Assembly: GCA_965662265.1 (NCBI GenBank)
Contig: CBFIGX010000002.1
Location: 124,001-188,000 of the forward strand
Length of the DNA stretch: 64,000 nucleotides
Direction of reading: 5' to 3'
From: CBFIGX01 sp965662265
GTDB taxonomy: Bacteria; Bacteroidota; Bacteroidia; Flavobacteriales; UBA7430
Below the pieces are notes generated by a model. The model was given only the letters and a program-made list of their open reading frames with translations, did not search any database and had not been told where the DNA came from. Both the position numbers and the translations under genes were made by a program. This document shows, in pieces, positions 45,802 through 55,500 of this stretch (its first letter is position 1; every line of letters begins with the position of its first letter).

Positions 45802-47430
45802 TTATGTTTGAAGAACCCCAACATTATAGGCTTCGTTAATAGGAGCGTGGTTTGCCATTTCTATACCTGTAGAGATTACCTTTCTTGTTTCTAATGGGTC
45901 AATAATGGAGTCCACCCACAACCTCGAAGCGGCATAGTAAGGACTCATTTGCCTATTATATCGCTCTGTTATAGTGTGGAGCATTTCGGTTTCTTTTTCT
46001 TTTGATATTTTTTGACCTTTGGCTTTGAGGCTTGCTTTTTCTATTTGAAGTAAAACTTTTGCAGCTTGAGCGCCTCCCATTACTGCAATCTGTGCAGTTG
46101 GCCAAGCAACAATTAGTCGTGGGTCATATGCTTTACCACACATAGCGTAGTTTCCAGCACCATAAGAGTTTCCAGTAATTATTGTAAACTTAGGAACCAC
46201 TGAGTTAGCCATAGCGTTTACTAGTTTTGCACCATCTTTAATAATACCTCCATGTTCCGACCTCGATCCAACCATAAAACCAGTAACATCTTGTAAAAAT
46301 ACCAATGGAATTTTCTTTTGGTTGCAGTTCATAATAAAACGAGCGGCTTTATCTGCAGAATCTGAATAAATAACTCCCCCAAATTGCATTTCCCCTTTTT
46401 TTGATTTGATTATTTGTCTTTGATTTGCCACAATACCAACTGCCCATCCATCAATTCTAGCATACCCACAAATTATACTTTTACCGTACCCTTCTTTATA
46501 CTCTTCAAATTCGGAATGATCTACAATACATGCAATGATATCGTGTACATTGTAAGGTTTATCCCGTTCTTCTGGGAGTATTCCATAAATATTTTTAGGA
46601 TTTTCATTTGGAGGGATTGGCGCAATCCTGTTAAAACCAGCTTTTTCTTCGGAGCCTATCATGGCCATGATTTTACGAATTCTCAACAAGCAATCTTTGT
46701 CATCCTTTGCTTTAAAATCTGTGACTCCTGATATTTCACAATGTGTAGTAGCACCACCTAAAGTTTCATTGTCAATTTCCTCTCCTATAGCGGCTTTTAC
46801 AAGATACGATCCAGCTAAAAAGATTGAGCCAGTTTTATCTACAATTAATGAATCATCGCTCATTATAGGCAGATATGCTCCTCCAGCAACACAAGATCCC
46901 ATTATAGCAGATATTTGAGTGATGCCCATAGACGACATTTTGGCATTGTTTCTAAAGATTCTGCCGAAGTGCTCTTTGTCTGGGAAAATTTCATCTTGTA
47001 AGGGAAGGAATACACCAGCACTATCTACTAAGTAGATAATAGGAAGGTTATTTTCCATTGCAATTTCTTGAGCTCTAAGGTTTTTCTTTGCTGTTATAGG
47101 AAACCATGCTCCAGCCTTAACTGTAGCATCGTTTGCTACAATGACACACTGTCGACTTGAAACATAACCAATACCCATAATAACTCCTGCTGCAGGGCAT
47201 CCGCCATATTCTTCATACATGTCATTTGCTACAAAGGCTCCTAGTTCTAGGAATTCTGTTTTATTATCTATGAGAAAATTTATTCGTTCTCTAGCAGTAA
47301 GTTTTCCTTTACTATGTTCTTTTTCAATTTTCTTTTTACCACCACCTAAGCTAATCGCAGCTAGCTTTCTATTCATCTCGGCAATCTTCAGTTTGATCGC
47401 ATCTTCATTCTTATTGAAATCTATATTCAT
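45802..47430 (-). CDS. Acyl-CoA carboxylase beta subunit, methylcrotonyl-CoA carboxylase-like
   Basis: Biotin-dependent carboxyltransferase subunit (542 residues). The sequence follows the MccB pattern: YVSSRQCVIVANDATVKAGAW, LVDSAGVFLPLQDEIFPDKEHFGRIF, IMGSCVAGGAYLPIMSDDSLIV and LGGATTHCEISG, then the C-terminal domain with GNSYGAGNYAMCGKAYDPRLI. Likely substrate 3-methylcrotonyl-CoA or a related branched acyl-CoA in leucine degradation. Its biotin-carrying alpha subunit is not in this window. A TACAATGC element lies 16 bases upstream, as in front of two other fatty-acid units. Confidence 0.88.
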   Translation of the reverse strand: MNIDFNKNEDAIKLKIAEMNRKLAAISLGGGKKKIEKEHSKGKLTARERINFLIDNKTEFLELGAFVANDMYEEYGGCPAAGVIMGIGYVSSRQCVIVANDATVKAGAWFPITAKKNLRAQEIAMENNLPIIYLVDSAGVFLPLQDEIFPDKEHFGRIFRNNAKMSSMGITQISAIMGSCVAGGAYLPIMSDDSLIVDKTGSIFLAGSYLVKAAIGEEIDNETLGGATTHCEISGVTDFKAKDDKDCLLRIRKIMAMIGSEEKAGFNRIAPIPPNENPKNIYGILPEERDKPYNVHDIIACIVDHSEFEEYKEGYGKSIICGYARIDGWAVGIVANQRQIIKSKKGEMQFGGVIYSDSADKAARFIMNCNQKKIPLVFLQDVTGFMVGSRSEHGGIIKDGAKLVNAMANSVVPKFTIITGNSYGAGNYAMCGKAYDPRLIVAWPTAQIAVMGGAQAAKVLLQIEKASLKAKGQKISKEKETEMLHTITERYNRQMSPYYAASRLWVDSIIDPLETRKVISTGIEMANHAPINEAYNVGVLQT

Positions 47431-47445
47431 GATAAAAAAAGTTTT

Positions 47446-47453
47446 GCATTGTA
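47446..47453 (-). promoter_or_regulatory. TACAATGC half-site upstream of the carboxylase gene
   Basis: Minus-strand TACAATGC, 16 bases before the ATG. The same 8-mer is in the upstream regions of the acyl-CoA dehydrogenase and of marR/thiolase. The opposite half-site is poor here. Confidence 0.4.
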
Positions 47454-47514
47454 AAGATATAGAATCACTGGTATTGACACTACATATCTACTTTAAATTG
47501 TCTTGAAACACAAA

Positions 47515-47533
47515 AGCTCGACATTGTCGAGCT
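47515..47533 (-). terminator. Hairpin, possible terminator after ribH
   Basis: AGCTCGAC/GTCGAGCT (8 bp, three-base loop) 30 bases after the ribH stop. The following minus-strand T-run is only three long, so termination is uncertain. Confidence 0.5.
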
Positions 47534-47562
47534 CTATTTTAATATGTGTTTTAATTAGATAA

Positions 47563-48057
47563 TTAGTCTTCAGCTCTTAATATTTGATTCATTACAGCCA
47601 TTTTGATAGCAGCAATAGCACATTCTGTTCCTTTGTTTCCTAATTTCCCACCAGATCTGTCTATAGCTTGCTGCATAGTATTATCAGTAAGAACACCGAA
47701 TATAACAGGGATGTCGAGATCTATATTGAGTTGAGTAATTCCATTACTAACTGCTTGACATACAAAATCAAAATGTTTTGTTTCACCTTTAACTACTGAG
47801 CCTAGAGTAATAATAGCGTCAACATCAGTAGTATCAGCTAATACAGAAGCACCAAATGTGAGTTCGAAGCTTCCTGGTACATTCATTCTTAATATATCGG
47901 CAGCGGCTACACCGTTCTCTAATAGAGCTTGTTGAGCACCTCTAAATAGCCCATTAGTAATTTTTTGGTTCCATTCTGAAACAACAATCCCAAATCGCAT
48001 GCCTTCTGCGTTTGGGATTGAATCTTTATCGTAATGTGATAAGTTTGTTGTAGCCAT
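47563..48057 (-). CDS. ribH: 6,7-dimethyl-8-ribityllumazine synthase
   Basis: Penultimate enzyme of riboflavin synthesis (164 residues). Visible features: FGIVVSEWNQKITNGLFRGA, the NVPGSFELTFGA motif, ITLGSVVKGETKHFDFVCQAV with its catalytic His, and VLTDNTMQQAIDRSGGKLGNKG. It lies 3 bases after the TPR gene. No FMN riboswitch is visible in front of the pair. Confidence 0.97.
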   Translation of the reverse strand: MATTNLSHYDKDSIPNAEGMRFGIVVSEWNQKITNGLFRGAQQALLENGVAAADILRMNVPGSFELTFGASVLADTTDVDAIITLGSVVKGETKHFDFVCQAVSNGITQLNIDLDIPVIFGVLTDNTMQQAIDRSGGKLGNKGTECAIAAIKMAVMNQILRAED

Positions 48058-48060
48058 GAA

Positions 48061-48744
48061 TTAATTTGAGGCTTCTATACGAGCTATATATTTGCTTATA
48101 TTTTGGCCCTCTCTTGTTGATGAATAATCTTGTTGAATACGAACATACATTTTTAGCGCCTCATCTTTTTTCCCTAAAGCGTAAGCTGCATTAGCTGCTT
48201 TCATTAAATACACTGGAGTTGTGAAATCGTTTGTATTCATATTGGCTGCTTTGGAATAATAATTTAGAGCTTCATCATTTTGACCTAACTCCGAAAAAGC
48301 GTCACCTATAGCACCTTGAGCTATTGAACTTAGCATTTCATCCTTAGAAGAAAAACCGTCTAAATACGCAATAGCATCTTCTGCATTACCTAATCGTAGA
48401 TTAGCTATACCAGAATAATAATGTGCAAGATTTGCTGCATTTGTACCGCTATAAGCATCAATAATCTCTATGAATCCTGCAAATTGTTCGTCCCCATCAA
48501 GTGCTTCTTGAAATTTCCCTTGTTCAAAGTATTTCTCAGCCATATACATTTCAGTAGTAGCAGTCTCCTCTTTAGGTTGTACGTAAAATTTACTGAATGC
48601 AAAATATGCACTAAAACCAACAGCAATAGCTAGAACAATAACCATTAGGGTGTTTTTATTGTCTTCTACATACATCTCGGCCTTCGTAAGGCTTTGTTCA
48701 ATCGTCTTTAATTGTTCTTGAGTCTGGTCTCTATTATCAGCCAT
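48061..48744 (-). CDS. TPR-repeat membrane-anchored protein
   Basis: 227 residues. An N-terminal charged helix precedes a single membrane segment (about residues 33-52, NTLMVIVLAIAVGFSAYFAF), followed by tetratricopeptide repeats in the periplasmic part, for example AAKAANMNTNDF-like YYSKAANM and ALKMYVRIQQDYSS. The layout resembles YfgM-type translocon-associated proteins. It is divergent from recF and upstream of ribH, an arrangement conserved in many Bacteroidota. Confidence 0.88.
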   Translation of the reverse strand: MADNRDQTQEQLKTIEQSLTKAEMYVEDNKNTLMVIVLAIAVGFSAYFAFSKFYVQPKEETATTEMYMAEKYFEQGKFQEALDGDEQFAGFIEIIDAYSGTNAANLAHYYSGIANLRLGNAEDAIAYLDGFSSKDEMLSSIAQGAIGDAFSELGQNDEALNYYSKAANMNTNDFTTPVYLMKAANAAYALGKKDEALKMYVRIQQDYSSTREGQNISKYIARIEASN

Positions 48745-48774
48745 TTTATTCGTGTTTTGTTTTGTTTAAAAGCA

Positions 48775-48782
48775 CAAAAATA
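48775..48782 (-). promoter_or_regulatory. Candidate -7 element for the TPR-ribH unit
   Basis: Minus-strand TATTTTTG fits TAnnTTTG about 30 bases before the TPR gene ATG, in the divergent region shared with recF. Confidence 0.4.
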
Positions 48783-48851
48783 AAAGAAATTCTGAAATGA
48801 AGACTATAATTCTAATATCAGGTCTTATTTTTACAAAAAAAATAACACTGG

Positions 48852-49949
48852 ATGTACCTTAAGCAACTCTCGCTATTACATTTTAAAAATTATGAAGACG
48901 CTCATTTGAGTTTTTCTGATGGCATTAATTGCTTTGTTGGTAATAATGGTTCTGGAAAAACTAATCTATTAGATGCCATTTATTATTTGTGTTTTTGTAA
49001 GAGTTATTTTAATCCAGTTGATAGTCAAAATATTCAGTACCAAAGATCATTCTTTTCAATTGAAGGACATTTCTTTAGAGAATCTAAAGTGGATTCGGTT
49101 TTTTGTGGTGTTCAAAGAGGAAAGAAAAAAGTATTTAAGAGAAATAAGAAGGAATATGAAAAGCTTGCAGATCATATTGGATTATACCCGCTTGTAATTA
49201 TATCGCCAGCAGATAGGAACCTGATCACAGAGGGATCTGATGTTAGGAGAAAGTTTATGGATGGTGTAATTGCACAGTCTGACAAAATATATCTACAAGA
49301 CTTGATTAATTATTCACAAATATTAAATCAAAGAAATGCACTTTTAAAATATTTTGCTGCAAATTTCACTTACGATCCTACTACAATAGGAGTTTATAAC
49401 GAACAACTTGTAAATTTAGCCGATAAAATTTATTCAAAAAGACAAGCCTTCATGGCTGATTTTAATCCAATTTTTCAAAAGTATTACCAAGAAATATCAG
49501 CATCCAATGAAGTAGTTAGCCTTTCTTACAGATCCCAGTTATATGATTCTGACTTAGGAAGCTTACTAGAAGAAAATTTACAGAAAGACAAAATTTTACA
49601 ATATACTACCTGCGGCACGCATAAAGACGATTTGTTATTTAAAATTAATGACTATCCTATAAAAAAGCAAGGTTCTCAGGGACAACAAAAAACGTATTTA
49701 ATAGCTTTAAAACTTGCCCAATTTAACTTTATTAAAAATTTAGTTGGCTACAATCCTATGTTATTACTAGATGATATTTTTGATAAACTAGATGACAATC
49801 GAGTACAAGCAATAGTCGATCTTGTTTCTAAGCATCATTTTGGCCAAATATTTATCACAGACACACATAAAAAAAGAACAGAGTCTATTGTTAAAAGAAC
49901 AGATGGTTCTTATAAAATTTTTGACGTAGAAAAAGGCTCCATATCATGA
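48852..49949 (+). CDS. recF: DNA replication and repair protein RecF
   Basis: SMC-like ATPase loading RecA at gaps (365 residues). Walker A GNNGSGKTNLLDAIYYLCF is near residue 31, an SQGQQKTYLIALKLAQ signature follows, and LLLDDIFDKLDDNR is the Walker B and D-loop. Divergent from the TPR-ribH pair and overlapping the DUF721 gene by 4 bases (ATGA), so translation of the two is coupled. Confidence 0.97.
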   Translation: MYLKQLSLLHFKNYEDAHLSFSDGINCFVGNNGSGKTNLLDAIYYLCFCKSYFNPVDSQNIQYQRSFFSIEGHFFRESKVDSVFCGVQRGKKKVFKRNKKEYEKLADHIGLYPLVIISPADRNLITEGSDVRRKFMDGVIAQSDKIYLQDLINYSQILNQRNALLKYFAANFTYDPTTIGVYNEQLVNLADKIYSKRQAFMADFNPIFQKYYQEISASNEVVSLSYRSQLYDSDLGSLLEENLQKDKILQYTTCGTHKDDLLFKINDYPIKKQGSQGQQKTYLIALKLAQFNFIKNLVGYNPMLLLDDIFDKLDDNRVQAIVDLVSKHHFGQIFITDTHKKRTESIVKRTDGSYKIFDVEKGSIS

Positions 49950-50236
49950 GAAGGTCAAAAGAACAAAGTATAGGAGAAGTAATTAAAGAAATGTTGAAAA
50001 ACTACGATATTACTTCTAAGTTTAACGAAGCGCATGTAATAACAATGTGGGACAAGTTAATGGGGCCGTCAGTAACTAAGCACACTACTAAAATAGAAGT
50101 TGAAAAAAGAATTTTATTCGTAAGCTTAAATAATGCAGCATTAAAGCAAGAGTTAAATTATTCTAAAGAAAAAATTAGGAACATGCTTAACAATGCAGTT
50201 GGCCAAGAAGTAATATTGGAAGTCCGGATATATTAA
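49946..50236 (+). CDS. DUF721/DciA-like protein
   Basis: 96-residue protein of the DUF721 group (DciA-type, the presumed DnaB helicase operator in bacteria without DnaC). Sequence marks are IGEVIKEMLKNYDITSKFNEAHVITMWDKLMGPSVTKHTTKIEV and a final strand. ATG overlaps the recF stop. Both its size and position next to recF match the Bacteroidota norm. Confidence 0.88.
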   Translation: MRRSKEQSIGEVIKEMLKNYDITSKFNEAHVITMWDKLMGPSVTKHTTKIEVEKRILFVSLNNAALKQELNYSKEKIRNMLNNAVGQEVILEVRIY

Positions 50237-50274
50237 TGGCATGTGTTTTGCTCTGAAAAATTAAACCTCCTATT

Positions 50275-51957
50275 ATGAAAAAACTATTTTTAATATTTTG
50301 TTTTGTTCCATATTTAATTTTTGCCCAAACACATAGTGGTCAAGATTATTTTAAACAAACTTCAGTCGTATATTTTTCGTTTGAGGTCAGTTCTAAAGAA
50401 GAATTAAATAAATTCTCTAAAATAGTTTCGATTGATCATGGGTCATCAATCAATGATGTTAAAGCTTTTGCAAGTGAAAAAGAGTTTACAGAATTTCTAA
50501 AACACAATATCCCTTTTAAGATATTAGAACAAGATGTAGTTGATCCGAATGATTTAAATATGTTATTAAATCTTCATGAGCGTAGTATAAATGATTGGGA
50601 TTTTTATCCTAGTTACGAGGTTTATGTAGAAATGATGTACTCTTTTCAAGAGCAGCACCCTCAACTTTGTAGAGTTTCTTCTTTTGGTTATACTGAGCAA
50701 GGAAGAGAACTCCTTATTGCAAAACTTGGTGATAATATAGATGTTGAAGAAGGGGAACCTAGACTTCTATTCACATCTTCTATGCATGGAGATGAAATTT
50801 CTGGTTATGTTCTTTCTCTAAGATTAATAGATTATTTGCTTAAGAATTATAATTCTGATGACAGAATAAATTCGATTATGAGAAATGTTGAAATTTGGAT
50901 TAACCCACTTGCTAATCCTGACGGGGCATACTTTTTCGGAAACAACACTGTTGCAGGTGCTCGTAGATATAATGCAAATAATGTTGACTTAAATAGAAAC
51001 TTTCCTGATCCACAAGATGGCATGCACCCAGATGGTAATCCTTATCAAACTGAAACTTTAGCATTTATGGATTTAGCAGATTCTTGTGAATTTGATATAT
51101 CTTCTAATTTTCACGGTGGTGTAGAAGTGGCTAATTATCCTTGGGATACATGGACGTATGATACTGCAGACATAGACTGGTGGCTTCACGTTATGAGGTC
51201 ATATGCAGACACCGCACAAACTTATGGAGATAATGGCTATTTCAATTTCACTCCTTCTGGAATAACAAATGGGTACGATTGGTATGAAGTAGATGGAGGC
51301 AGGCAAGATTATATGAATTTTGAACATCGATGTAGGGAGTTTACTCTTGAAATATCTGATGAGAAGATACCAGCTGGTGCAAGTCTTCCTTATTATTGGG
51401 ATGCAAGTTATAGATCATTTTTAGGGTATATGGAACAAAGTACTTATGGTCTTCATGGAAGTATTAAAGACTCAATAACTCTAGAACCCTTAAAAGCCAA
51501 AGTTTTTATTGATGGTCACGACATTGATAGCTCACATGTATACTCTCACTTACCTTTAGGAGACTATCACAGGTACTTATATGCAGGTAATTATAACCTT
51601 ACTTTTTCTGCAACAGGATATACATCTAAAACATTAAATTGTAATATCTACAATAATCAACGAACGAATCTAGACGTAGAGCTAGTACCTGTTGGCTTGT
51701 CATTAAAAGACTCAGAATGGATGAGTGATATTAAAATTTCTCCTCAGCCAACAAGTGATATAATTGATATTCAATTCACAAAAAAAGGAGACTATTCAAT
51801 TTCAGTATTTGATATTAATGGATCTAAAATTGAAGAACATCATGTCTTAAATTCTAATCAAGTAAGTCTACTTATACAGCATTTAAATTCAGGGGCTTAT
51901 CTACTAAATATTAATAACGGTAAATCAATATTTTCCAAAGAAATCATTAAACTATAG
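50275..51957 (+). CDS. Secreted M14 zinc carboxypeptidase with T9SS sorting domain
   Basis: 560 residues with an N-terminal signal peptide (LFLIFCFVPYLIFAQ). The M14 catalytic domain has the zinc ligands H171 and E174 (SMHGDEIS), H280 (NFHGGVE) and the general base at E359 (FTLEISDE). After it come a carboxypeptidase regulatory-like beta domain (from about 390, GSIKDSITLEPLKAKV) and a C-terminal sorting domain (from about 485, ISPQPTSDIIDIQ, ending SKEIIKL). It is therefore probably exported by T9SS to the surface or medium and cuts C-terminal residues from peptides. The gingipain-like gene follows 2 bases later. Confidence 0.94.
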   Translation: MKKLFLIFCFVPYLIFAQTHSGQDYFKQTSVVYFSFEVSSKEELNKFSKIVSIDHGSSINDVKAFASEKEFTEFLKHNIPFKILEQDVVDPNDLNMLLNLHERSINDWDFYPSYEVYVEMMYSFQEQHPQLCRVSSFGYTEQGRELLIAKLGDNIDVEEGEPRLLFTSSMHGDEISGYVLSLRLIDYLLKNYNSDDRINSIMRNVEIWINPLANPDGAYFFGNNTVAGARRYNANNVDLNRNFPDPQDGMHPDGNPYQTETLAFMDLADSCEFDISSNFHGGVEVANYPWDTWTYDTADIDWWLHVMRSYADTAQTYGDNGYFNFTPSGITNGYDWYEVDGGRQDYMNFEHRCREFTLEISDEKIPAGASLPYYWDASYRSFLGYMEQSTYGLHGSIKDSITLEPLKAKVFIDGHDIDSSHVYSHLPLGDYHRYLYAGNYNLTFSATGYTSKTLNCNIYNNQRTNLDVELVPVGLSLKDSEWMSDIKISPQPTSDIIDIQFTKKGDYSISVFDINGSKIEEHHVLNSNQVSLLIQHLNSGAYLLNINNGKSIFSKEIIKL

Positions 51958-51959
51958 TT

Positions 51960-54900
51960 ATGAAAAAAATTAACATCTTATTAATATTTGCCTTTTATGT
52001 TTGTCAAGTTTACGGACAAGTTACTACAACTGTAATTAGTCAGAGTGATACTTCTTTGGTTCTTAATTATCGATTTGATTCATACAAGCTAAATGAAGTG
52101 GAATTAAACAACACAACTTACTTTACACCTGAAATGATTGGGACAACTCCAATTTTGAATCATTCAGCGCCTGCACTAAACAAAGTAGCAACATCTTTTA
52201 GATGCCCAAGGAACGCCCAAATTAATATAGAAATTATCAATGAATCATACATAGAATTGGAAAATACCCCTATTGCTCCATCTAAAGGTAATATTTATCG
52301 ACATACAGATCCTTCAGATATACCTTATTCGTTTGGTGAAACATATAATAGACCAGGTTTTTATCCTAGAAATTCATACAAGCTAAGAGATGAATATTCT
52401 ATAAGAAATGTTTCTGGCCGGACATTATGGTTATACCCTTTTAGATACAACCCTATTGATGAAACTTTAAGAGCATACCAAGAGTTAACAATAAGAATTA
52501 GTTTTGATAACAAGCTAAGTGAATCTAGTAATATTCAACCAGCATTTAAAGAGCTTCTTAAAAGCCACTTTATTAATGAACATTCTTTAAAGTATGACCC
52601 TGTTTCAGAACAAGGAGATATGTTGATAATTTCTCACAGTGATTTTATTGATGCAGTTCAACCTTTCGCTAATTGGAAAACACAATTAGGGATAGAAAAT
52701 GAAATTATCGATATTGATGATATTGGTAGCACCTCAGGTGAAATAAAAGCTTTTATACAAGAATATTATGATCAGAATAACTTAACATATGTATTGTTAG
52801 TTGGAGACCATCAACATATTCCTGCTGACAATCTTAACTCTGGGTTTTCCGATAATAGCTATACATACACTTCAGGTAATGACAATTACCCTGATTTATT
52901 TATTGGTCGATTTTCTGTTGAAAGTGTTAGCGACGTAGAAACTATGGTTGAACGAAGTATTAACTATGAAAAAAACCCTGTTAATACTGACGCATATAAA
53001 ACGGCTGTCGCAATAGGATCTGAAGATGGAACATCTTCCACTAACCCTAATTCTAATTCAACAGGGATGGGTGATGACAATGAGGCTGACTGGCACCATT
53101 TAATGAATATAAATAATGACCTTAATGGCTTTACCTACTCAAATATTCTTGAGTTATATGAAGGAGGACCCTATGAAGGCTCTTTAGATGCTTCAGGTAA
53201 TCCAAATGCTTTTGAGTTAAGTAATCAATTAAACACTGGAGCTGGTTTAATAAATTATACAGGTCATGGTTCTGCGGAGTCCTTTGCTACAACAGGCTTC
53301 AACAATTCGGATATAGATCAATTAAATAATACGGACACACACCCATTTATATTTTCAGTAGCATGTGTTAACGGAGAATTTATGAACACCACCTGTTTTG
53401 CGGAAAAATGGTTGCGTGCTACAAACGATACTGGAACTCCTACAGGGGCTGTTGCTGTCATAATGTCTACTATTAATCAATCCTGGAACCCACCAATGTC
53501 TGGCCAAGATGAAATGAATGATATTTTAACAGAACAATATGATGATAACATTCGTCGGAGTTTTGGTGCAATTACTATGCAAGGTTGTATGAAAATGAAT
53601 GATGATTATGGTGCTAATGGCGAAGAAATAACAGATACTTGGACCATATTTGGAGACCCTTCTCTAATGGTAAGAACTGATAAAGCTGGCGAGATCACAG
53701 CTACTTATGATAACATAATTCCTATTGGTTCAAACTCACTACTTGTTACCTCTAATTATGATGGTGGTGTTGCTACTCTTACTCACAATAACCAGTTAGT
53801 GTCGCAAGCTATCATCGAAAATGGACAAGCTACACTATTATTTGAACCAATTAGCTCGGTATCCAATTATACCATTACGGTAAATGCATTTAACGCTATT
53901 CCTCATGTTGGTTCTATTCAATCGATAGTTCTTGAAGGACCATATATAATTAGTCAGGGTATTGTCTTATCAGACAGTCTTGATGGGGCAGATTCTCAAG
54001 TAGAATTTGGGGATAGCCTTGTTTACTCGATGAATATTGAAAATGTAGGCATAGAATCTAGTGATAGTTTAACTATTGTTGTCAGTACTAACCTTAATTT
54101 TATTGATGTAATTACTGATACAATATTCGTTAACTCGATAGATCAAGGAGAATTATCTCTTTTAAGTGATCAACTTATGATTACTGTTGGAGAACCAGAT
54201 ACTACAATTACTGATGCAGATCTTTATTTTAATATTTTTGACCAACTTGGCAATAGCTGGAATGCTACATCTACTATTATCTTTGATCAACCAATAATAA
54301 ATGTCGATAATTATTTAATAATTGATTCCTTAGGAAATAATAACGGCCAATTTGATGTATCAGAAACGGTAATGATTGACTTTAATTTGAATAATATTGG
54401 AAGCGCAGAAACTGATAGTGTACTAGCTTACATACAGAGCTCAAACTCGTTTTTAATTTGTAGTGATACTTTACATTCAGTTGAGAGTATTGACGTAAAT
54501 TCAACCAGCACTCTTTCTTTTGAATGTTCTATAGTTGAATCTGCTCCAAATTCAGAACAAATTGCTTTTGACTTGGTACTTATCACAAATCAGGATACAA
54601 TGATTTATAATTATACTTTCATAACCCCAATATGTGGAATTAATGATATAGATGTTGTTGTAAGTATACAGCCAGACTGGTATGCTTCCAACGAAACTTC
54701 ATACACGTTAATGAGTTCAGATGGACAAACTATCGATGAAATAGAATTAGGTTCTATGCAGTCTTGGGAAACATATGAATTGGCATATTGTTTTTCACCA
54801 GAGACAATTCTTGATTTTAATTTGTATGATAACTATGGAGATGGAATTAGCTCTGGGGGTGCTTACTCAATTAATGTATGTAATCAAGAAATTTTAGTAG

Positions 54901-55493
54901 GGGGCGAAGAGGAATTTTCTGAGTTTAATTATGTATTTGTTGTTTCATGTGATCAATCTTCTGTAATATTAGGATGTACAGACCCTGATGCTTGTAATTA
55001 CAATATTGATGCAACCGCTGATGACAACTCTTGTTATGAACTAAATGCATCTGTAAGCACATATTCTTATGACAATACAACACTAGAAGTTAATTCAAAT
55101 GCTTTACAACCTACTTACCAGTGGTACGTTGATGGCCTAATCCTTGACAACACTCAAAGCACATATACGCCAAATCAAAACGGAGTGTATTCTATTATTG
55201 TATCTGATGGTGAGAATTGTTCTACCGAGCTTAGTTTTAATATATCTAACTTAAATAACTTGGATGCTGAATTATTGAGTTTAGAATATTTCCCTAACCC
55301 TAACACTAATGGGATGCTAACGATAAACGTTAACAGAGAATGTGATTTAGTAATTTCTGATGTTATAGGGCGTCTTTATAACGAGTATTCTCTCCATAAA
55401 GGATTGCAGAAAATTGACATTAGTGGTGTAGCTCCTGGTTATTACCATCTAATATTTGATGACAAAACAACAAAAAGGTTGATTATAAAATAA
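51960..55493 (+). CDS. Secreted C25 (gingipain-like) cysteine peptidase with T9SS sorting domain and one Cys repeat
   Basis: 1177 residues with a signal peptide (NILLIFAFYVCQVYGQ). The N-terminal part matches the C25 pro-region and the catalytic caspase-like domain, with catalytic His in INYTGHGSAE near residue 435 and catalytic Cys in FSVACVNGEF near 468. A C-terminal region of Ig-like and bridging domains contains one GCTDPDACNYN...DDNSC repeat near residue 1005, identical in type to the 14-copy array of the giant protein. The last ~75 residues (YFPNPNTNGMLTINV, ending KRLIIK) form a type A sorting domain. Likely a secreted endopeptidase working with the M14 enzyme. Confidence 0.94.
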   Translation: MKKINILLIFAFYVCQVYGQVTTTVISQSDTSLVLNYRFDSYKLNEVELNNTTYFTPEMIGTTPILNHSAPALNKVATSFRCPRNAQINIEIINESYIELENTPIAPSKGNIYRHTDPSDIPYSFGETYNRPGFYPRNSYKLRDEYSIRNVSGRTLWLYPFRYNPIDETLRAYQELTIRISFDNKLSESSNIQPAFKELLKSHFINEHSLKYDPVSEQGDMLIISHSDFIDAVQPFANWKTQLGIENEIIDIDDIGSTSGEIKAFIQEYYDQNNLTYVLLVGDHQHIPADNLNSGFSDNSYTYTSGNDNYPDLFIGRFSVESVSDVETMVERSINYEKNPVNTDAYKTAVAIGSEDGTSSTNPNSNSTGMGDDNEADWHHLMNINNDLNGFTYSNILELYEGGPYEGSLDASGNPNAFELSNQLNTGAGLINYTGHGSAESFATTGFNNSDIDQLNNTDTHPFIFSVACVNGEFMNTTCFAEKWLRATNDTGTPTGAVAVIMSTINQSWNPPMSGQDEMNDILTEQYDDNIRRSFGAITMQGCMKMNDDYGANGEEITDTWTIFGDPSLMVRTDKAGEITATYDNIIPIGSNSLLVTSNYDGGVATLTHNNQLVSQAIIENGQATLLFEPISSVSNYTITVNAFNAIPHVGSIQSIVLEGPYIISQGIVLSDSLDGADSQVEFGDSLVYSMNIENVGIESSDSLTIVVSTNLNFIDVITDTIFVNSIDQGELSLLSDQLMITVGEPDTTITDADLYFNIFDQLGNSWNATSTIIFDQPIINVDNYLIIDSLGNNNGQFDVSETVMIDFNLNNIGSAETDSVLAYIQSSNSFLICSDTLHSVESIDVNSTSTLSFECSIVESAPNSEQIAFDLVLITNQDTMIYNYTFITPICGINDIDVVVSIQPDWYASNETSYTLMSSDGQTIDEIELGSMQSWETYELAYCFSPETILDFNLYDNYGDGISSGGAYSINVCNQEILVGGEEEFSEFNYVFVVSCDQSSVILGCTDPDACNYNIDATADDNSCYELNASVSTYSYDNTTLEVNSNALQPTYQWYVDGLILDNTQSTYTPNQNGVYSIIVSDGENCSTELSFNISNLNNLDAELLSLEYFPNPNTNGMLTINVNRECDLVISDVIGRLYNEYSLHKGLQKIDISGVAPGYYHLIFDDKTTKRLIIK

Positions 55494-55500
55494 TTAATGC

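Noticed and set aside
46414..46731. Plus-strand open frames inside the carboxylase gene
   Set aside because: Antisense shadows of a well-conserved enzyme.
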